Source: Parabacteroides massiliensis (lineage in GTDB: Bacteria > Bacteroidota > Bacteroidia > Bacteroidales > Tannerellaceae). From it: a stretch of 64,000 nt of DNA. The stretch is taken from contig NZ_LT700189.1 in the NCBI RefSeq assembly GCF_900155425.1, forward strand, positions 1,047,787 to 1,111,786. The letters are read 5' to 3'. Below, piece after piece: positions 53,501 to 63,569 of the stretch. A program made the position numbers and the translations under genes. How positions within the stretch are numbered: the stretch's first letter is position 1; each line of letters starts with the position of its first letter. Below the pieces are notes generated by a model that was not told the origin of the DNA, did not search any database, and saw only the letters and a program-made list of their open reading frames with translations.

Positions 53501-54835
53501 TCAGTTACTCTCGCTTTTTGTCGGAAAAAAATTCACAACTAACACTCTTTTAGTTGTTTTATCCAGGCAAAAACGATTATCTGAACGTTCTCCTACAATC
53601 CAGATAACAGCATCTCCGCTGCATAAGAGCCAAGTTCGTTCTTTATCGAAACGGCTGAACTTATGATCCGAGAAATAATCGCTTAATTTTTTCCGCCCTT
53701 TCATGCCAAAAGGAATAAACCAATCTCCCTCTTTCCATGTACGCAGGGTAAGCGGAAAAGTCAGTTTGTCGTAATCAAAATAGGCGATGTTTTTATCTTT
53801 CCGGATATGGAACTCTTCTTTTAGAACAATCTTCTCGAAAGAAAGTTCAACAGGACCGGACCAAACATTCTCGCCGCCGGTCAGTGTATATTCACAAACC
53901 TTTTCTTTTACAAGGGGAGACAACAATAAGTAGTCCCGATCTTTTATCAACCGGTGTGTTGAAGAGAAAAAAGTTTTGCCTGATTCTTTCGTCAGGGACA
54001 AATAAACATCCTCTGCCACCGGACGAGTAAAGCCATAGGTTTTGAGCAACTCATATAAAATAGCTTCGGGCGACGGGTAACACATCAGGGAGGCAATAGA
54101 AAGACGATCTCCTTGCTCGACCACGGTATTCCTCGCCTCTTCCACCACATGCAAATAAACGGCTTCAGCCGCCGACAGATGTTCGGACGTACGGGCTATC
54201 GCCTCCTTCACGGAAGGGTTGATCTCTTTCAAAAGCGGAAGGACACGCAGGCGGATAAAGTTGCGCGTATAGGCCTCGGAAAGATTGGTACTGTCAGTCA
54301 CATACGTCAGCCCGCGTCCGGCAAGCCATTTCAAGATATCCTCACGGCTCACGGCAAGCAAAGGGCGTACCACAAATCCGTTCTTAGGGCGAATCCCGCT
54401 CATTCCCCGAATACCGGTTCCGCGTACCAGGTTCATCAGAAGTGTTTCCACACTGTCGTCACGATGATGGGCCACGGCAACTGCTTGCGACCCGGTTGCG
54501 ACCCGTTGTTCTTCGAACCAGCCATAGCGCAACTCGCGAGCAGCCATTTCAATGGAAAGATGACGGTCGGCCGCATATTTCCGGGTGTCGAAGTCCGTCA
54601 TAATAAAAGGTACGTCCAGTTTTCGGGCATACTCTCTTACAAACTGCTCGTCACGCAGGGATTCGTCTCCCCGCAAATGAAAATTACAATGCGCCGCTAT
54701 ACAGGAATAGCCCGACTCCACCAAAAGGGTGAGTAGGGCTATTGAATCAGCTCCGCCACTTACACCGACCAGAACCGGACGGTTTTCCGTAAGCAACCGG
54801 TATTTCTCTATATATGCACGGACAACGTCGCGCAT
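53501..54835 (-). CDS. tilS: tRNA(Ile)-lysidine synthetase TilS
   Basis: Attaches lysine to C34 of the minor isoleucine tRNA with CAU anticodon, so that it reads AUA. The 444-residue protein has the PP-loop VGVSGGADSIALLTLL (about 23-38). The family blocks are AAHCNFHLRGDESLRDEQFV, VAVAHHRDDSVETLLMNLVRGTG and RPLLAVSREDI. The C-terminal domains (about 330-444) recognise the acceptor stem and include FIPFGMKGRKKLSDYFSDHK. It is the last gene of a three-gene run (nif3-like, zinc ribbon, tilS) with gaps of 1 to 4 bp. Confidence 0.96.
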   Translation of the reverse strand: MRDVVRAYIEKYRLLTENRPVLVGVSGGADSIALLTLLVESGYSCIAAHCNFHLRGDESLRDEQFVREYARKLDVPFIMTDFDTRKYAADRHLSIEMAARELRYGWFEEQRVATGSQAVAVAHHRDDSVETLLMNLVRGTGIRGMSGIRPKNGFVVRPLLAVSREDILKWLAGRGLTYVTDSTNLSEAYTRNFIRLRVLPLLKEINPSVKEAIARTSEHLSAAEAVYLHVVEEARNTVVEQGDRLSIASLMCYPSPEAILYELLKTYGFTRPVAEDVYLSLTKESGKTFFSSTHRLIKDRDYLLLSPLVKEKVCEYTLTGGENVWSGPVELSFEKIVLKEEFHIRKDKNIAYFDYDKLTFPLTLRTWKEGDWFIPFGMKGRKKLSDYFSDHKFSRFDKERTWLLCSGDAVIWIVGERSDNRFCLDKTTKRVLVVNFFPTKSESN

Positions 54836-54839
54836 CCGA

Positions 54840-55604
54840 TTAATCTTCTACACCTGCCAATTCAGGGTCGATCATGATACGACCACAGTATTCGCAAACG
54901 ATAATTTTTTTACGCAACTTGATATCCAACTGTTTCTGAGGCGGAATCTTGTTGAAACAACCACCACAAGCACCACGCTGTACATATACGACAGCCAAAC
55001 CGTTACGCGCTCCCTTACGAATACGTTTGAAAGCAGTCAACAGGCGCGGCTCGATATTCGCTTCCAGTTTCTTTGCTTTTTCGCGCAGTCTCTCTTCGTC
55101 CTGTTTGGTTTCGGAAATGATCTGTTCCAATTCGCTCTGCTTCTGGACCAAGTCCGCTTTACGACCCTCCAGTCTTTCGGACAGTTCGGCTATTTCTTCC
55201 TTCTTACGGTTGACCGCTTCACCGAATTCACGAATCTTCTTTTCAGAAAACTCGATTTCAAGTCCCTGGAATTCTATTTCTTTTGACAAGTTGTCGAACT
55301 CACGGTTGTTACGCACGTTATCCAACTGCGTTTTATATTTTTCAATCAGACCGGTTGACTCCGTAATCTTATGTTTCTGTTCTACAACAGCGTTTTCAAA
55401 GTCTTTAATTTCCGACTGATAGTTCTGAAGACGTGTTTCCAGACCAGCGATCTCATCTTCCAGGTCTTGTACCTCCAAAGGAAGTTCGCCGCGAAGCGTC
55501 TTGATCTTATCAATTTCAGTCATCATCGTCTGAAGCTGATACAGCGTAGAAAGCTTTTCTTCAACTGTAATCTCTTTTTCAGCTGATTGTTTATCTGTAG
55601 CCAT
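54840..55604 (-). CDS. Coiled-coil protein with C4 zinc ribbon
   Basis: 254 residues. About 180 residues of long helices (EEKLSTLYQLQTMMTEIDKI, then heptad-rich Glu/Lys/Leu sequence) form a coiled-coil hairpin. They are followed by a C-terminal zinc ribbon with cysteines in GACGGCFNKIPP and VCEYCGRIM (about 203-245). This is the CT398/DUF164-type domain plan. The pairing with a Nif3-like gene is common across bacteria, so the two proteins probably act together; the function is unknown. It is cytosolic. Confidence 0.92.
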   Translation of the reverse strand: MATDKQSAEKEITVEEKLSTLYQLQTMMTEIDKIKTLRGELPLEVQDLEDEIAGLETRLQNYQSEIKDFENAVVEQKHKITESTGLIEKYKTQLDNVRNNREFDNLSKEIEFQGLEIEFSEKKIREFGEAVNRKKEEIAELSERLEGRKADLVQKQSELEQIISETKQDEERLREKAKKLEANIEPRLLTAFKRIRKGARNGLAVVYVQRGACGGCFNKIPPQKQLDIKLRKKIIVCEYCGRIMIDPELAGVED

Positions 55605-55605
55605 T

Positions 55606-56703
55606 CTATAAATATTTTACCGGGTTTGAATTAACATTCGAAAAATGCACCGCAAAGGTAGGGAATTTTTTCGATATTATGTTATAAAAGATGTCTTTTG
55701 TACAGACTTCACTTTCATAATGACCAATAACCGCCAGCAGAATCAGGTCTTCCACATCGTAAAAGTCATTATATTTAGCCTCTCCCGTAATGAAAACGTC
55801 CGCACCGTAGTTGATCGCGTCTTTGATCAGGAAAGCCCCGCTCCCTCCGCATAAAGCAACTTCCCGTATCGGTTTACCGATCAAGGCGGAATGCTTCACG
55901 CACCCCACCTGAAACAGTTCTTTGACCCGTTGCAGGAAGGCCAGTTCGTCCTCTTCTTCAGGCAACTCACCCACTACCCCCGAACCGACCTGGTTCCAAG
56001 CATTGTCCAATGGATAGAAATCGAACACAGGCTCTTCGTAAGGATGGACGGAAAGCAATGCACGGGTCACCGTCGATTTGCGGAAAGCGGGTAATATCGT
56101 TTCGATACGGATTTCCCGTTCCACATGCAACTCGCCGATTTCACCACAGAACGGATTCGTTCCTTCACCGGCACGGAAAGTTCCGTTACCCGGCAGGTTG
56201 AAACTGCATGAATCATAGTCGCCAATCGTTCCGGCTCCCGCATTGAACAGAGTCGTCCTCACCAAATCGGCATAGGCTTCCGGCACAAAAGTAACCAACT
56301 TCAGCAATGCTCCTTTCTGCGGGCTCAGGACACGGACATTCTCCAGCCCGATCAGTTCTGCCAAACGGAAGTTCACGCCTCCCGCCGCATTATCGAGATT
56401 GGTATGGGCGGCATAGACCACCAAGTCATACTTGCAGGCTTTCATCATACACCGCTCGATATAAGTCGAGCCGGTCAGAGATTTGAATGCTTTAAAGGCC
56501 AAAGGATGATGAGAGACAATCAAGTTACACCCCATCTCTATCGCCTCATCCACGACTTCTTCGGTGACGTCGAGGCAAAGAAGCGCACCGGTAGCCGGCT
56601 GATTCACATCGCCTACCTGCACACCTGCATTGTCAAAGCTCTCCTGCAATGGCAACGGGGCGTATTGTTCGATTTCTTTCAGTATATCCTTAACCTTTAA
56701 CAT
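55606..56703 (-). CDS. Nif3-like dinuclear metal centre protein
   Basis: 365 residues from the ATG at 56703 (MLKVKDILKEIEQYAPLPLQ). The metal ligands are in LIVSHHPLAFKAFKSL (about 60) and VYAAHTNLDNAAGG (about 98) in the first half, and GEAKYNDFYDVEDL with GHYESE near the C-terminus. An inserted PII-like domain (about 125-250) gives the long form of the family, which forms hexamers. Often called GTP cyclohydrolase I type 2 in databases, but that activity is doubtful. It lies one base ahead of the zinc-ribbon gene. Confidence 0.94.
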   Translation of the reverse strand: MLKVKDILKEIEQYAPLPLQESFDNAGVQVGDVNQPATGALLCLDVTEEVVDEAIEMGCNLIVSHHPLAFKAFKSLTGSTYIERCMMKACKYDLVVYAAHTNLDNAAGGVNFRLAELIGLENVRVLSPQKGALLKLVTFVPEAYADLVRTTLFNAGAGTIGDYDSCSFNLPGNGTFRAGEGTNPFCGEIGELHVEREIRIETILPAFRKSTVTRALLSVHPYEEPVFDFYPLDNAWNQVGSGVVGELPEEEDELAFLQRVKELFQVGCVKHSALIGKPIREVALCGGSGAFLIKDAINYGADVFITGEAKYNDFYDVEDLILLAVIGHYESEVCTKDIFYNIISKKFPTFAVHFSNVNSNPVKYL

Positions 56704-56787
56704 AATCAACAATTTATAAACAAATCAATTTGCCAATAGGCCAATGAACCATTCATCAGCATACCGGCAAATCGACCTATCGGTATA

Positions 56788-58545
56788 TTACTCCTTAATA
56801 TCTACTTTCAGGCATAATTCTTCCAACTGCGAATCATCCAGTTGTCCGGGTGCATCCAACATGACATCGCGGCCGGAGTTGTTTTTCGGGAATGCGATAC
56901 AGTCACGGATAGAATCCAAACCGGCAAACAGAGATACCCAACGGTCCAGACCGTAGGCCAGACCTCCATGAGGAGGCGCACCGTATTTGAAGGCATTCAT
57001 TAAGAAACCGAAACGTTCCTGCGCCTTTTCTTCGGTGAAGCCCAACAACTGGAACATCTTATCCTGCAACTTGCTATCGTGGATACGGATAGAACCGCCA
57101 CCCACTTCGACACCATTGATCACCATGTCGTATGCATTCGCACGGACGGCTCCCGTATCGCTATCCAACAAAGGAATATCTTCAGGTTTGGGAGAAGTAA
57201 ACGGATGGTGCATTGCATAGAAACGCTGATCTTCTTCGCTCCACTCGAACAGAGGGAAATCGATCACCCACAGGCAGGCAAACTTGTTCTTGTCACGCAA
57301 CCCCAACTGACCGGCCACTTCCAGACGCAATTCGCAAAGCTGTTTGCGCGTCTTCATTGCATCGTCGCCGGAAAGGATCAAAATCAGGTCGCCCGGTTTT
57401 GCACCAAAGGCTTCCTTCATCTGCTGCAATACTTCCTGCGTATAGAATTTATCCACGCTCGACTTCACATTGCCATCGGCTTCCACACGGGCGTATACCA
57501 TGCCCTTCGCACCGATCTGCGGACGTTTCACAAACTCGGTCAGCGCATCCAATTGCTTGCGCGTATAAGAGGCTGCCCCTTCCGCACAGATACCGCCTAC
57601 ATAAGCTGCGCTATCGAATACGGAGAAACCATGTCCTTTCATGATGTCCATCAGTTCGACAAACTTCATATCGAAACGCAGGTCCGGCTTGTCGCTTCCG
57701 TAATATTTCATGGCGTCATGCCAAGTCATACGCGGGAAAGCTTCTTTTATATCGATACCACGAATCACCTTGAACAGATGCTTGGCCATTCCTTCGAAAA
57801 TGTTCAGCACGTCTTCCTGTTCCACAAAGCTCATTTCGCAGTCGATTTGTGTAAATTCGGGCTGGCGGTCCGCACGCAGGTCTTCGTCACGAAAACATTT
57901 CACGATCTGGAAATAACGGTCGAAACCAGAAACCATCAACAACTGTTTCAATGTCTGCGGTGACTGGGGCAACGCGTAGAACTGTCCGGGATTCATGCGG
58001 GAAGGCACGACAAAGTCACGCGCCCCTTCAGGCGTAGAGTTGACCAACACCGGAGTTTCCACTTCCAGGAATCCTTGCTTATCCAGATAGTTACGCACCT
58101 CGAAAGCCATACGATGACGCAGTTCCAGGTTTTTGCGGACGGCGTTGCGGCGCAAATCCAGATAACGGTATTTCATACGCAGGTCGTCACCCCCGTCCGT
58201 ATCGTCTTCAATCGTGAAAGGAGGAGTCACGGCTGCATTCAGGACATTCAGTTCCGATACGATGATTTCGATCTCACCTGTAGGGATATTCGGGTTTTTG
58301 CTGGAACGTTCGCGAACGGTTCCTGTTACCTGGATAACATATTCGCGTCCCAGTTTATTTGCTTTCTCACAAAGAGCGGCATCAACTTCCTGGTTAAACA
58401 CCAATTGTGTAATACCGTAACGGTCGCGGATGTCCACGAACGTCATGCCACCCATCTTACGGGTTTTCTGTACCCAGCCGGCCAGCGTAATCACCAAGCC
58501 TTCGTCAGCAAGGCGCAGGTCGCCACATGTTCTTGTTCTATACAT
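56788..58545 (-). CDS. aspS: Aspartyl-tRNA synthetase
   Basis: Class II synthetase, 585 residues, the bacterial length. The OB-fold anticodon domain is at the N-terminus ([21 protein letters not shown]). Motif 2 is [28 protein letters not shown] with the conserved [10 protein letters not shown] (about 210-225). A GAD insertion domain follows (about 290-420). Motif 3 is [15 protein letters not shown]. It charges tRNA(Asp). Its own promoter lies upstream. Confidence 0.97.
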   Translation of the reverse strand: MYRTRTCGDLRLADEGLVITLAGWVQKTRKMGGMTFVDIRDRYGITQLVFNQEVDAALCEKANKLGREYVIQVTGTVRERSSKNPNIPTGEIEIIVSELNVLNAAVTPPFTIEDDTDGGDDLRMKYRYLDLRRNAVRKNLELRHRMAFEVRNYLDKQGFLEVETPVLVNSTPEGARDFVVPSRMNPGQFYALPQSPQTLKQLLMVSGFDRYFQIVKCFRDEDLRADRQPEFTQIDCEMSFVEQEDVLNIFEGMAKHLFKVIRGIDIKEAFPRMTWHDAMKYYGSDKPDLRFDMKFVELMDIMKGHGFSVFDSAAYVGGICAEGAASYTRKQLDALTEFVKRPQIGAKGMVYARVEADGNVKSSVDKFYTQEVLQQMKEAFGAKPGDLILILSGDDAMKTRKQLCELRLEVAGQLGLRDKNKFACLWVIDFPLFEWSEEDQRFYAMHHPFTSPKPEDIPLLDSDTGAVRANAYDMVINGVEVGGGSIRIHDSKLQDKMFQLLGFTEEKAQERFGFLMNAFKYGAPPHGGLAYGLDRWVSLFAGLDSIRDCIAFPKNNSGRDVMLDAPGQLDDSQLEELCLKVDIKE

Positions 58546-58583
58546 ATGATATGGATTAAACTATTATTTTCAAACTATGGCTG

Positions 58584-58591
58584 CAAAGATA
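58584..58591 (-). promoter_or_regulatory. Promoter -7 element of aspS
   Basis: TATCTTTG on the minus strand matches TAnnTTTG exactly, 38 bp upstream of the aspS ATG. No clear -33 element. Confidence 0.55.
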
Positions 58592-58688
58592 ATAATATAT
58601 AAGGACGTTATCGCCAAATCCGCTGAAAAACCGGACTGCGGCACCTAAATATTTTCTTGCAAAAAGAGTTTCCTTATCTGGTATCCGG

Positions 58689-60932
58689 TTAATGTTCACT
58701 CTCCAATGTGAACCGCAACGTTCCGGCATTGACCAGTTCCTGTTGCGAGATCGTATAACCTTTCAGCCTTTTACCATCGGCCGTCACCTCCTTAATATAA
58801 ATATCATCCGGTGTCGGATGGGAGGATTCGATCACCAGGCTGCCTTTCGGATAGAACTTCTCATCCAGCCGGATCGTCACCTTGTCGAAAGTCGGAGAAG
58901 TCAAGACATAATCCAGGTCACCGGGACAGGCAGGATAGAATCCCATCATCGAGAAGATCGCCCAGGTAGACATCGTCCCCGTATCGTCGTTGCCGGGAAG
59001 CCCGTTGGGGGCATTGTGATAATATTTGCCCAACAATTCGCGAACCTGCCTTTGCGTACGCCAGGCTTCTCCCTTGAAATAGCTGAAAAGATACGGATAG
59101 GCGATATCCGGCTCGTTTGCCATATCGTAGTACCCTTTGTCGAAAACCATCTGCAACTTATCGACAAACTTCTTCTGTCCGCCCATCAGTTTGGCAAGGC
59201 CTTTGACATCGTGAGGAACATAGAACGTGTAGTTCCAGGCGTTTCCTTCATGGAAACCGGGGCTCGGCTCGAAGTTCTCCCCTTGCTTCGGATCGAATGG
59301 AGAATAGAACGTGCCATCGGGCAGGATGGGACGAAGCGTGCCGAACTCCTTGCAATAGTAATGCTTATAGCCCATAGCCCGTTCACGGAACAGCTTAGCG
59401 TCTTCCTTCTTTCCCAACGCATCTGCCAACAACGAGAGATTCCAGTCGGCGATATAATATTCCAAAGCATGCGAAACCGAATTATCATACTGTTCACGCA
59501 AGGGGACGTAGCCTTTGCTCATATAGTCGTTATTGTCCGGGTGGAGCAGATTGAACTCGCCGGGAGTAGTAGCGCCCTTGCGCATGCCTTCGTAGGCAGT
59601 CTCGATATCGTAATCGCGCAAACCGCGCATATAAGCATCCACGATATAAGGGATAGACGGATCACCTTCCATCGTCAGCGTCTCGCGTCCGTACAGTTCC
59701 CACTTCGGAAGCCATCCGCTTTCCTTGTACATGTCGATCATGGTGCGGATGATGTCGAGCTGCTTTTCGGGATAGAGCAACGTCATCAATGTACTGACAT
59801 TGCGGTAGGTGTCCCAGAGCGAAAAGACCGTGTAGCGGTTTCCGGTAGTATGGCCGACTTTCAGGCTTTCCATCATCGGATATTCGCCATTCACGTCCTG
59901 GATGATGTTCGGATGGATCAGCAGGTGGTACATGGCGGTATAGAAAATCGTCTTATCGTCGTTCGTCCCGCCTTCCACCATCACACGCGACAGATCGTCG
60001 TTCCACATCTTGCCGGCAACCGCACGCACTTTGTCGAAATTGAAATCCGGCTGTTCGGTGTTCATATTCAGGCGGGCATTCTCGATGCTGACAAACGAGA
60101 CACCCATCTTTACTTCAATCACCTCGCCTTCTTCGGTATCATACTTGAACCAGACGCCGATGTCGTCACCGCTCATCTCACGATCGTACTTCGTATACAA
60201 TTTATATTTGCCGGAATAGACATCCCATTCCGCTTCCACTCCCTTCATCTCGCGCTGCTTCTTCCAGTAGCCGGCCTGCTTGGGGGCTTTGCTGAGCTTC
60301 ATCACGAAATAGATCGGGAAAACGGCTTGCGGGTTATAGCAGAACGTTCCGAGCAACTTGCTCCCCTCTATCTCCGTATCGCTCACCATACGGACAGTCG
60401 CACCGGTCTCGTTCGTCAGCCCTTCACCCAGGTTCAAGAGGATATTCCCCTGCCCCTTCGGGAAAGTAAAACGTGTCAGGCCGGTACGCATGGAGGCGGT
60501 CGCTTCCGTCTTGATGTTATATTTCGTCAGGATATTACTGTAATAGCCGGGATGGGCCACCTCGTTCTTATATCCGCTGCCATATTCGTGATAATCCACA
60601 TTCAGTTCCCCGGAAGTAGGCATCAGCAACAGGCTTCCCATCTCCGGACAACCGACACCGCTCAGGTTGACATGTGCATAGCCGGTGAAGAAACTATTAT
60701 CAGCCGAATAAGGTGTGGACCACCACTGGCTGTCTTTGTCAAACTTATTACTTGTCGACCCCATCACATTGAAAGGGGTGACACTCATCATTCCTTGGGG
60801 GCAAATCGCACCCGGATTGGTCGTCCCGTAGTTGCTTGTCCCGATAAACGGGTTCACATAATCGACCGGCTGTTGCGCGGAGACCAGCGCTGAACAGCAA
60901 CTTAACAGAAAAGAGAACAACAATATCTTCAT
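58689..60932 (-). CDS. GH92 family alpha-mannosidase
   Basis: Exo-acting, calcium-dependent alpha-mannosidase, 747 residues, with a signal peptide (LLFSFLLSCCSALVSAQ). The N-terminal domain starts VDYVNPFIGTSNYGTTNPGA, the usual GH92 opening. The catalytic half shows FSLWDTYRNVSTLMTLLYPE, ESGWLPKWELYG, GFHEGNAWNYTFYVPHDV (with catalytic Glu) and GLPGNDDTGTMSTWAIFSMMGFYPACPG. It trims alpha-linked mannose, probably from host N-glycans. It follows the GH20 gene by 36 bp and forms an operon with it. Confidence 0.96.
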   Translation of the reverse strand: MKILLFSFLLSCCSALVSAQQPVDYVNPFIGTSNYGTTNPGAICPQGMMSVTPFNVMGSTSNKFDKDSQWWSTPYSADNSFFTGYAHVNLSGVGCPEMGSLLLMPTSGELNVDYHEYGSGYKNEVAHPGYYSNILTKYNIKTEATASMRTGLTRFTFPKGQGNILLNLGEGLTNETGATVRMVSDTEIEGSKLLGTFCYNPQAVFPIYFVMKLSKAPKQAGYWKKQREMKGVEAEWDVYSGKYKLYTKYDREMSGDDIGVWFKYDTEEGEVIEVKMGVSFVSIENARLNMNTEQPDFNFDKVRAVAGKMWNDDLSRVMVEGGTNDDKTIFYTAMYHLLIHPNIIQDVNGEYPMMESLKVGHTTGNRYTVFSLWDTYRNVSTLMTLLYPEKQLDIIRTMIDMYKESGWLPKWELYGRETLTMEGDPSIPYIVDAYMRGLRDYDIETAYEGMRKGATTPGEFNLLHPDNNDYMSKGYVPLREQYDNSVSHALEYYIADWNLSLLADALGKKEDAKLFRERAMGYKHYYCKEFGTLRPILPDGTFYSPFDPKQGENFEPSPGFHEGNAWNYTFYVPHDVKGLAKLMGGQKKFVDKLQMVFDKGYYDMANEPDIAYPYLFSYFKGEAWRTQRQVRELLGKYYHNAPNGLPGNDDTGTMSTWAIFSMMGFYPACPGDLDYVLTSPTFDKVTIRLDEKFYPKGSLVIESSHPTPDDIYIKEVTADGKRLKGYTISQQELVNAGTLRFTLESEH

Positions 60933-60968
60933 AGCACCAATTCTTATTTTTAATTCTTAATTTTCAAT

Positions 60969-63143
60969 CTACCAAACGACGATCTCATCCGCAAAAATAA
61001 AACCGGGATTCGCCCTTGGCGCTTTCAAACGGACATAACGGGTTTTCCAGTTACCGTCGAACGTATATTCCTGGAACAGGAGGTTCGGATCATCTGCCGG
61101 AATCGTTGTTGGAACAATCCCACGGGAAATAAAGTTTTCACCATCTTCCGAAGTCTGCAGCTCCACTTGTCCGGGCTGGAACACTCCCGGGCCGGTCAGC
61201 TGCATGAAACGGACAGACACTTTATGGATATCCGTTTCCCCTTCCATATCGATCACACAGTCTAGGTCATCCAAATAGCCTTGCCAACGTCCGTCCAGAT
61301 AAGTCAGGCCACCGCGATAACCATCCAACAGGGCGTTCATTCCTCCGGCCATATAGCCTTTGTAGAGCTTACTATTATAATGTATAGGCTTATTGATGGC
61401 CCGATGGTAATCCACCTTCTTTTCCGTCGGTGTCCCTTGAAGCACTCCGCCCCGGAAAATGGCGGCTTTGATATGAGCGGAATCCTGCACGATTATCGGC
61501 CCGGTGTAAAAGGCGGACGATGCAGCCGGAACGGAACCGTCCGTCGTGTAGCGGATTTCTGCCGGATATTTCTCGGCATCCAGTATGACTTCAATCTTTC
61601 TGCCTGCCGTATCGACCCGCATGGTCACTTCTATTTCGTCCGAAAGGGTGAAAGTACGGATTCCCATTCCTTGCAATTGGGAAATATGCGCATTCATGCG
61701 GGGTTTGAAATCTTCCCATGTCCGTAATTCCTGCGGCGTCCATCCTATCTCGGCTACGGCAAGAGCCCGCGGGAACATCATATATTCCAGATGTTCGGGT
61801 GTCTGGATGTATTCGGTCCAGGTATTGGCTTGCACACCCAAAATATGCCGGCATTCCTCCTCCGTCAACGAATCCGCCGGGACAGGGTCATAGCTATACA
61901 CTTTCTTTATCGGCGTATAGCCACCGATGGCATACGGCTGTGTCTTCGGATCGGCCTGATAGAAATCCAAATACATATAATTGCCCGGTGTCATCACCAC
62001 ATCATGTCCCATCCGTGCCGATTTGATTCCACCGTCTTCTCCTCGCCATGACATGACAGTAGCTTCCGGAGCCAGGCCGCCTTCCAGTATCTCGTCCCAG
62101 CCGATCAGCTTGCGATCCTTTGAATTCAGAAACTCTTCAGCCCTATGAATCATGTAACTCTGAAGCTCGTCCACGCTCTTCATTCCTTTTTTCTTCATCA
62201 AAGCCTGGCACTTCGGGCATTTTTTCCAGGCGGACTTCCCGGCTTCATCGCCGCCGACATGGATATATTCGGACGGGAAAAGATCGATCACCTCCGCCAA
62301 TACATCTTCCATGAATGTAAACGACTGCTCGTTGCCGATACAAAAATCGCCGTTCAGGTAAGGCTTGCCGGAACAACTCAGTTCGGGATAGGCCATCAGA
62401 ACCTCCTCCGAATGTCCCGGAAATTCGATCTCCGGTATTATGTTTATATGCTTGGAAGCCGCATGTTCCACAATCTCCCGAATGTCTTCCTTCGTATAGT
62501 AACCGCCATAAGCGCCCGGTGTTCCTTCCGGCAGATACTTACGGTCGTGCCCGTCCCACCACTTCCGCCAATCGGATTCGGTGCGGAAGGCCGTTTCAGA
62601 AGTCAGCTTCGGATATTTGTCTATCTCAATACGCCATCCTCCGGCATCCGTCAGGTGCATATGCAGGGTGTTCAGCTTGTAAAAAGACATCACATCCAGC
62701 AATTTCATCACTTCTTCTTTGGAAAAGAAATGGCGGGAAACATCCAGATGTAATCCCCGATACCCAAAACGAGGATTATCCCGGATCGAAACACATGGCA
62801 CCTCTCCTCCGGCATAGAGTTGGCGTAGCGTCTGTATCCCATAGAACAGGCCGTCCGGAGAACCGGCACGCAGGTCGATTCCTTTCGACGTCACATCCAA
62901 CTGATAACCTTCCAGGCTTCCGGACCAGGCATCATCGATCACGGTATTGATATTCCGGGCAGATTGCTCACCGAATAAAGCGAGGCTGTCGGCCCTGAAG
63001 GTTCCTCCGGTCATTGTCATCTGTTCCGGTTTGGGAATAAGATTGACTTGCCGGACCTCCTCCGAAGTGCAGGAAACGAATAGTAACAAGCAGGCGAAAG
63101 CCAGTTCGGTTACACAATTGCGAGACTGTTTTGGCAGTAACAT
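60969..63143 (-). CDS. GH20 family beta-N-acetylhexosaminidase, lipoprotein
   Basis: 724 residues with a lipoprotein signal peptide (LAFACLLLFVSC, lipobox FVSC), so it is probably anchored in the outer membrane. A GH20b domain (PKPEQMTMTGGTFRADSLAL) precedes the GH20 barrel with GYRGLHLDVSRHFFSKEEV, the catalytic pair in YIHVGGDEAGKSAWKKCPKC (D-E), and IGWDEILEGG. A chitobiase/F5-8-type C-terminal part follows (about 560-724). It removes terminal GlcNAc or GalNAc. With GH92 it suits stepwise breakdown of host N-glycans. Confidence 0.96.
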   Translation of the reverse strand: MLLPKQSRNCVTELAFACLLLFVSCTSEEVRQVNLIPKPEQMTMTGGTFRADSLALFGEQSARNINTVIDDAWSGSLEGYQLDVTSKGIDLRAGSPDGLFYGIQTLRQLYAGGEVPCVSIRDNPRFGYRGLHLDVSRHFFSKEEVMKLLDVMSFYKLNTLHMHLTDAGGWRIEIDKYPKLTSETAFRTESDWRKWWDGHDRKYLPEGTPGAYGGYYTKEDIREIVEHAASKHINIIPEIEFPGHSEEVLMAYPELSCSGKPYLNGDFCIGNEQSFTFMEDVLAEVIDLFPSEYIHVGGDEAGKSAWKKCPKCQALMKKKGMKSVDELQSYMIHRAEEFLNSKDRKLIGWDEILEGGLAPEATVMSWRGEDGGIKSARMGHDVVMTPGNYMYLDFYQADPKTQPYAIGGYTPIKKVYSYDPVPADSLTEEECRHILGVQANTWTEYIQTPEHLEYMMFPRALAVAEIGWTPQELRTWEDFKPRMNAHISQLQGMGIRTFTLSDEIEVTMRVDTAGRKIEVILDAEKYPAEIRYTTDGSVPAASSAFYTGPIIVQDSAHIKAAIFRGGVLQGTPTEKKVDYHRAINKPIHYNSKLYKGYMAGGMNALLDGYRGGLTYLDGRWQGYLDDLDCVIDMEGETDIHKVSVRFMQLTGPGVFQPGQVELQTSEDGENFISRGIVPTTIPADDPNLLFQEYTFDGNWKTRYVRLKAPRANPGFIFADEIVVW

Positions 63144-63220
63144 AAAATATTTAGTTTAGTGTGTTTTATTCTTGGTGGGTAAATATACGAAGAAAAAACG
63201 GACAAACCCCTATTCCAAAT

Positions 63221-63283
63221 AAAAAGCTATGCTTTAGCTACCCTAACCCATAGCCTTACACTGTCTAAAGCTATGCTTTACGG
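63221..63283. repeat. Copy of the TAAAGC/GGGTTAG intergenic repeat family
   Basis: AAGCTATGCTTTA occurs twice (63224 and 63269), enclosing the complement of GCTATGGGTTAGGG at 63241-63254. Related to the inverted repeat at 19853-19895 and the copy at 40676-40693. It lies between the 6S RNA terminator and the GH20 gene. Confidence 0.8.
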
Positions 63284-63288
63284 GGTAC

Positions 63289-63323
63289 AAAAAAAGAGGA
63301 TATGCCTATTCAGGCATATCCTC
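63289..63323 (-). terminator. Terminator of the 6S RNA
   Basis: 12-bp perfect stem (GAGGATATGCCT at minus 63323-63312, complement at 63307-63296), 4-nt loop, then seven T (63289-63295). Confidence 0.92.
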
Positions 63324-63521
63324 CTATGTAAAGAAAGCCGCACCGTAGATATGAACAAACTCCGTATGACAGGATTTGAGTGCTTTGCCATCTTTGTAAT
63401 CCGCCGTGCTAAGCATGCCCCGAAGGGTGCGGCCCGCCATTAACGACAAGAGCTGTGTCTCGGAATTAAAATAAACTGATGAGTTTCCCAATCGAACATG
63501 TGCGGCTAACTCATTTTTCTT
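63324..63521 (-). ncRNA. ssrS: 6S RNA, Bacteroidales-1 motif
   Basis: About 195 nt between a consensus promoter and a strong terminator, with no reliable coding capacity. The ends pair as a closing stem: AGCCGCAC (minus strand, 63507-63500) is complementary to GTGCGGCT (63343-63336), flanked by AAGAAA and TTTCTT, which also pair. The Bacteroidales-1 RNA motif is known to lie next to the L20 gene, to be bounded by exactly this kind of promoter and terminator, and to be the 6S RNA of this order. 6S RNA binds the RNA polymerase holoenzyme and damps housekeeping transcription in stationary phase. Confidence 0.82.
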
Positions 63522-63525
63522 ATCA

Positions 63526-63557
63526 CAAAGATATGCAATAGGAATGAGACCTCCAAA
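63526..63557 (-). promoter_or_regulatory. Promoter of the 6S RNA
   Basis: TTTG (minus 63557-63554), a 20-bp spacer, TATCTTTG (minus 63533-63526): a perfect Bacteroidota housekeeping promoter. It lies just after the rplT terminator. Confidence 0.9.
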
Positions 63558-63569
63558 CTTTTGACAAAA

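Noticed and set aside
56720-56785. Hairpins between the nif3-like gene and aspS
   Set aside because: ATACCG/CGGTAT and GATTTGCC/GGCAAATT pairings exist, but they are alternative to each other and no T-run follows, so I do not call a terminator.
58692-60893. 733-codon open frame opposite the GH92 gene
   Set aside because: Antisense shadow of a long gene with strong codon bias; no signal or family resemblance.
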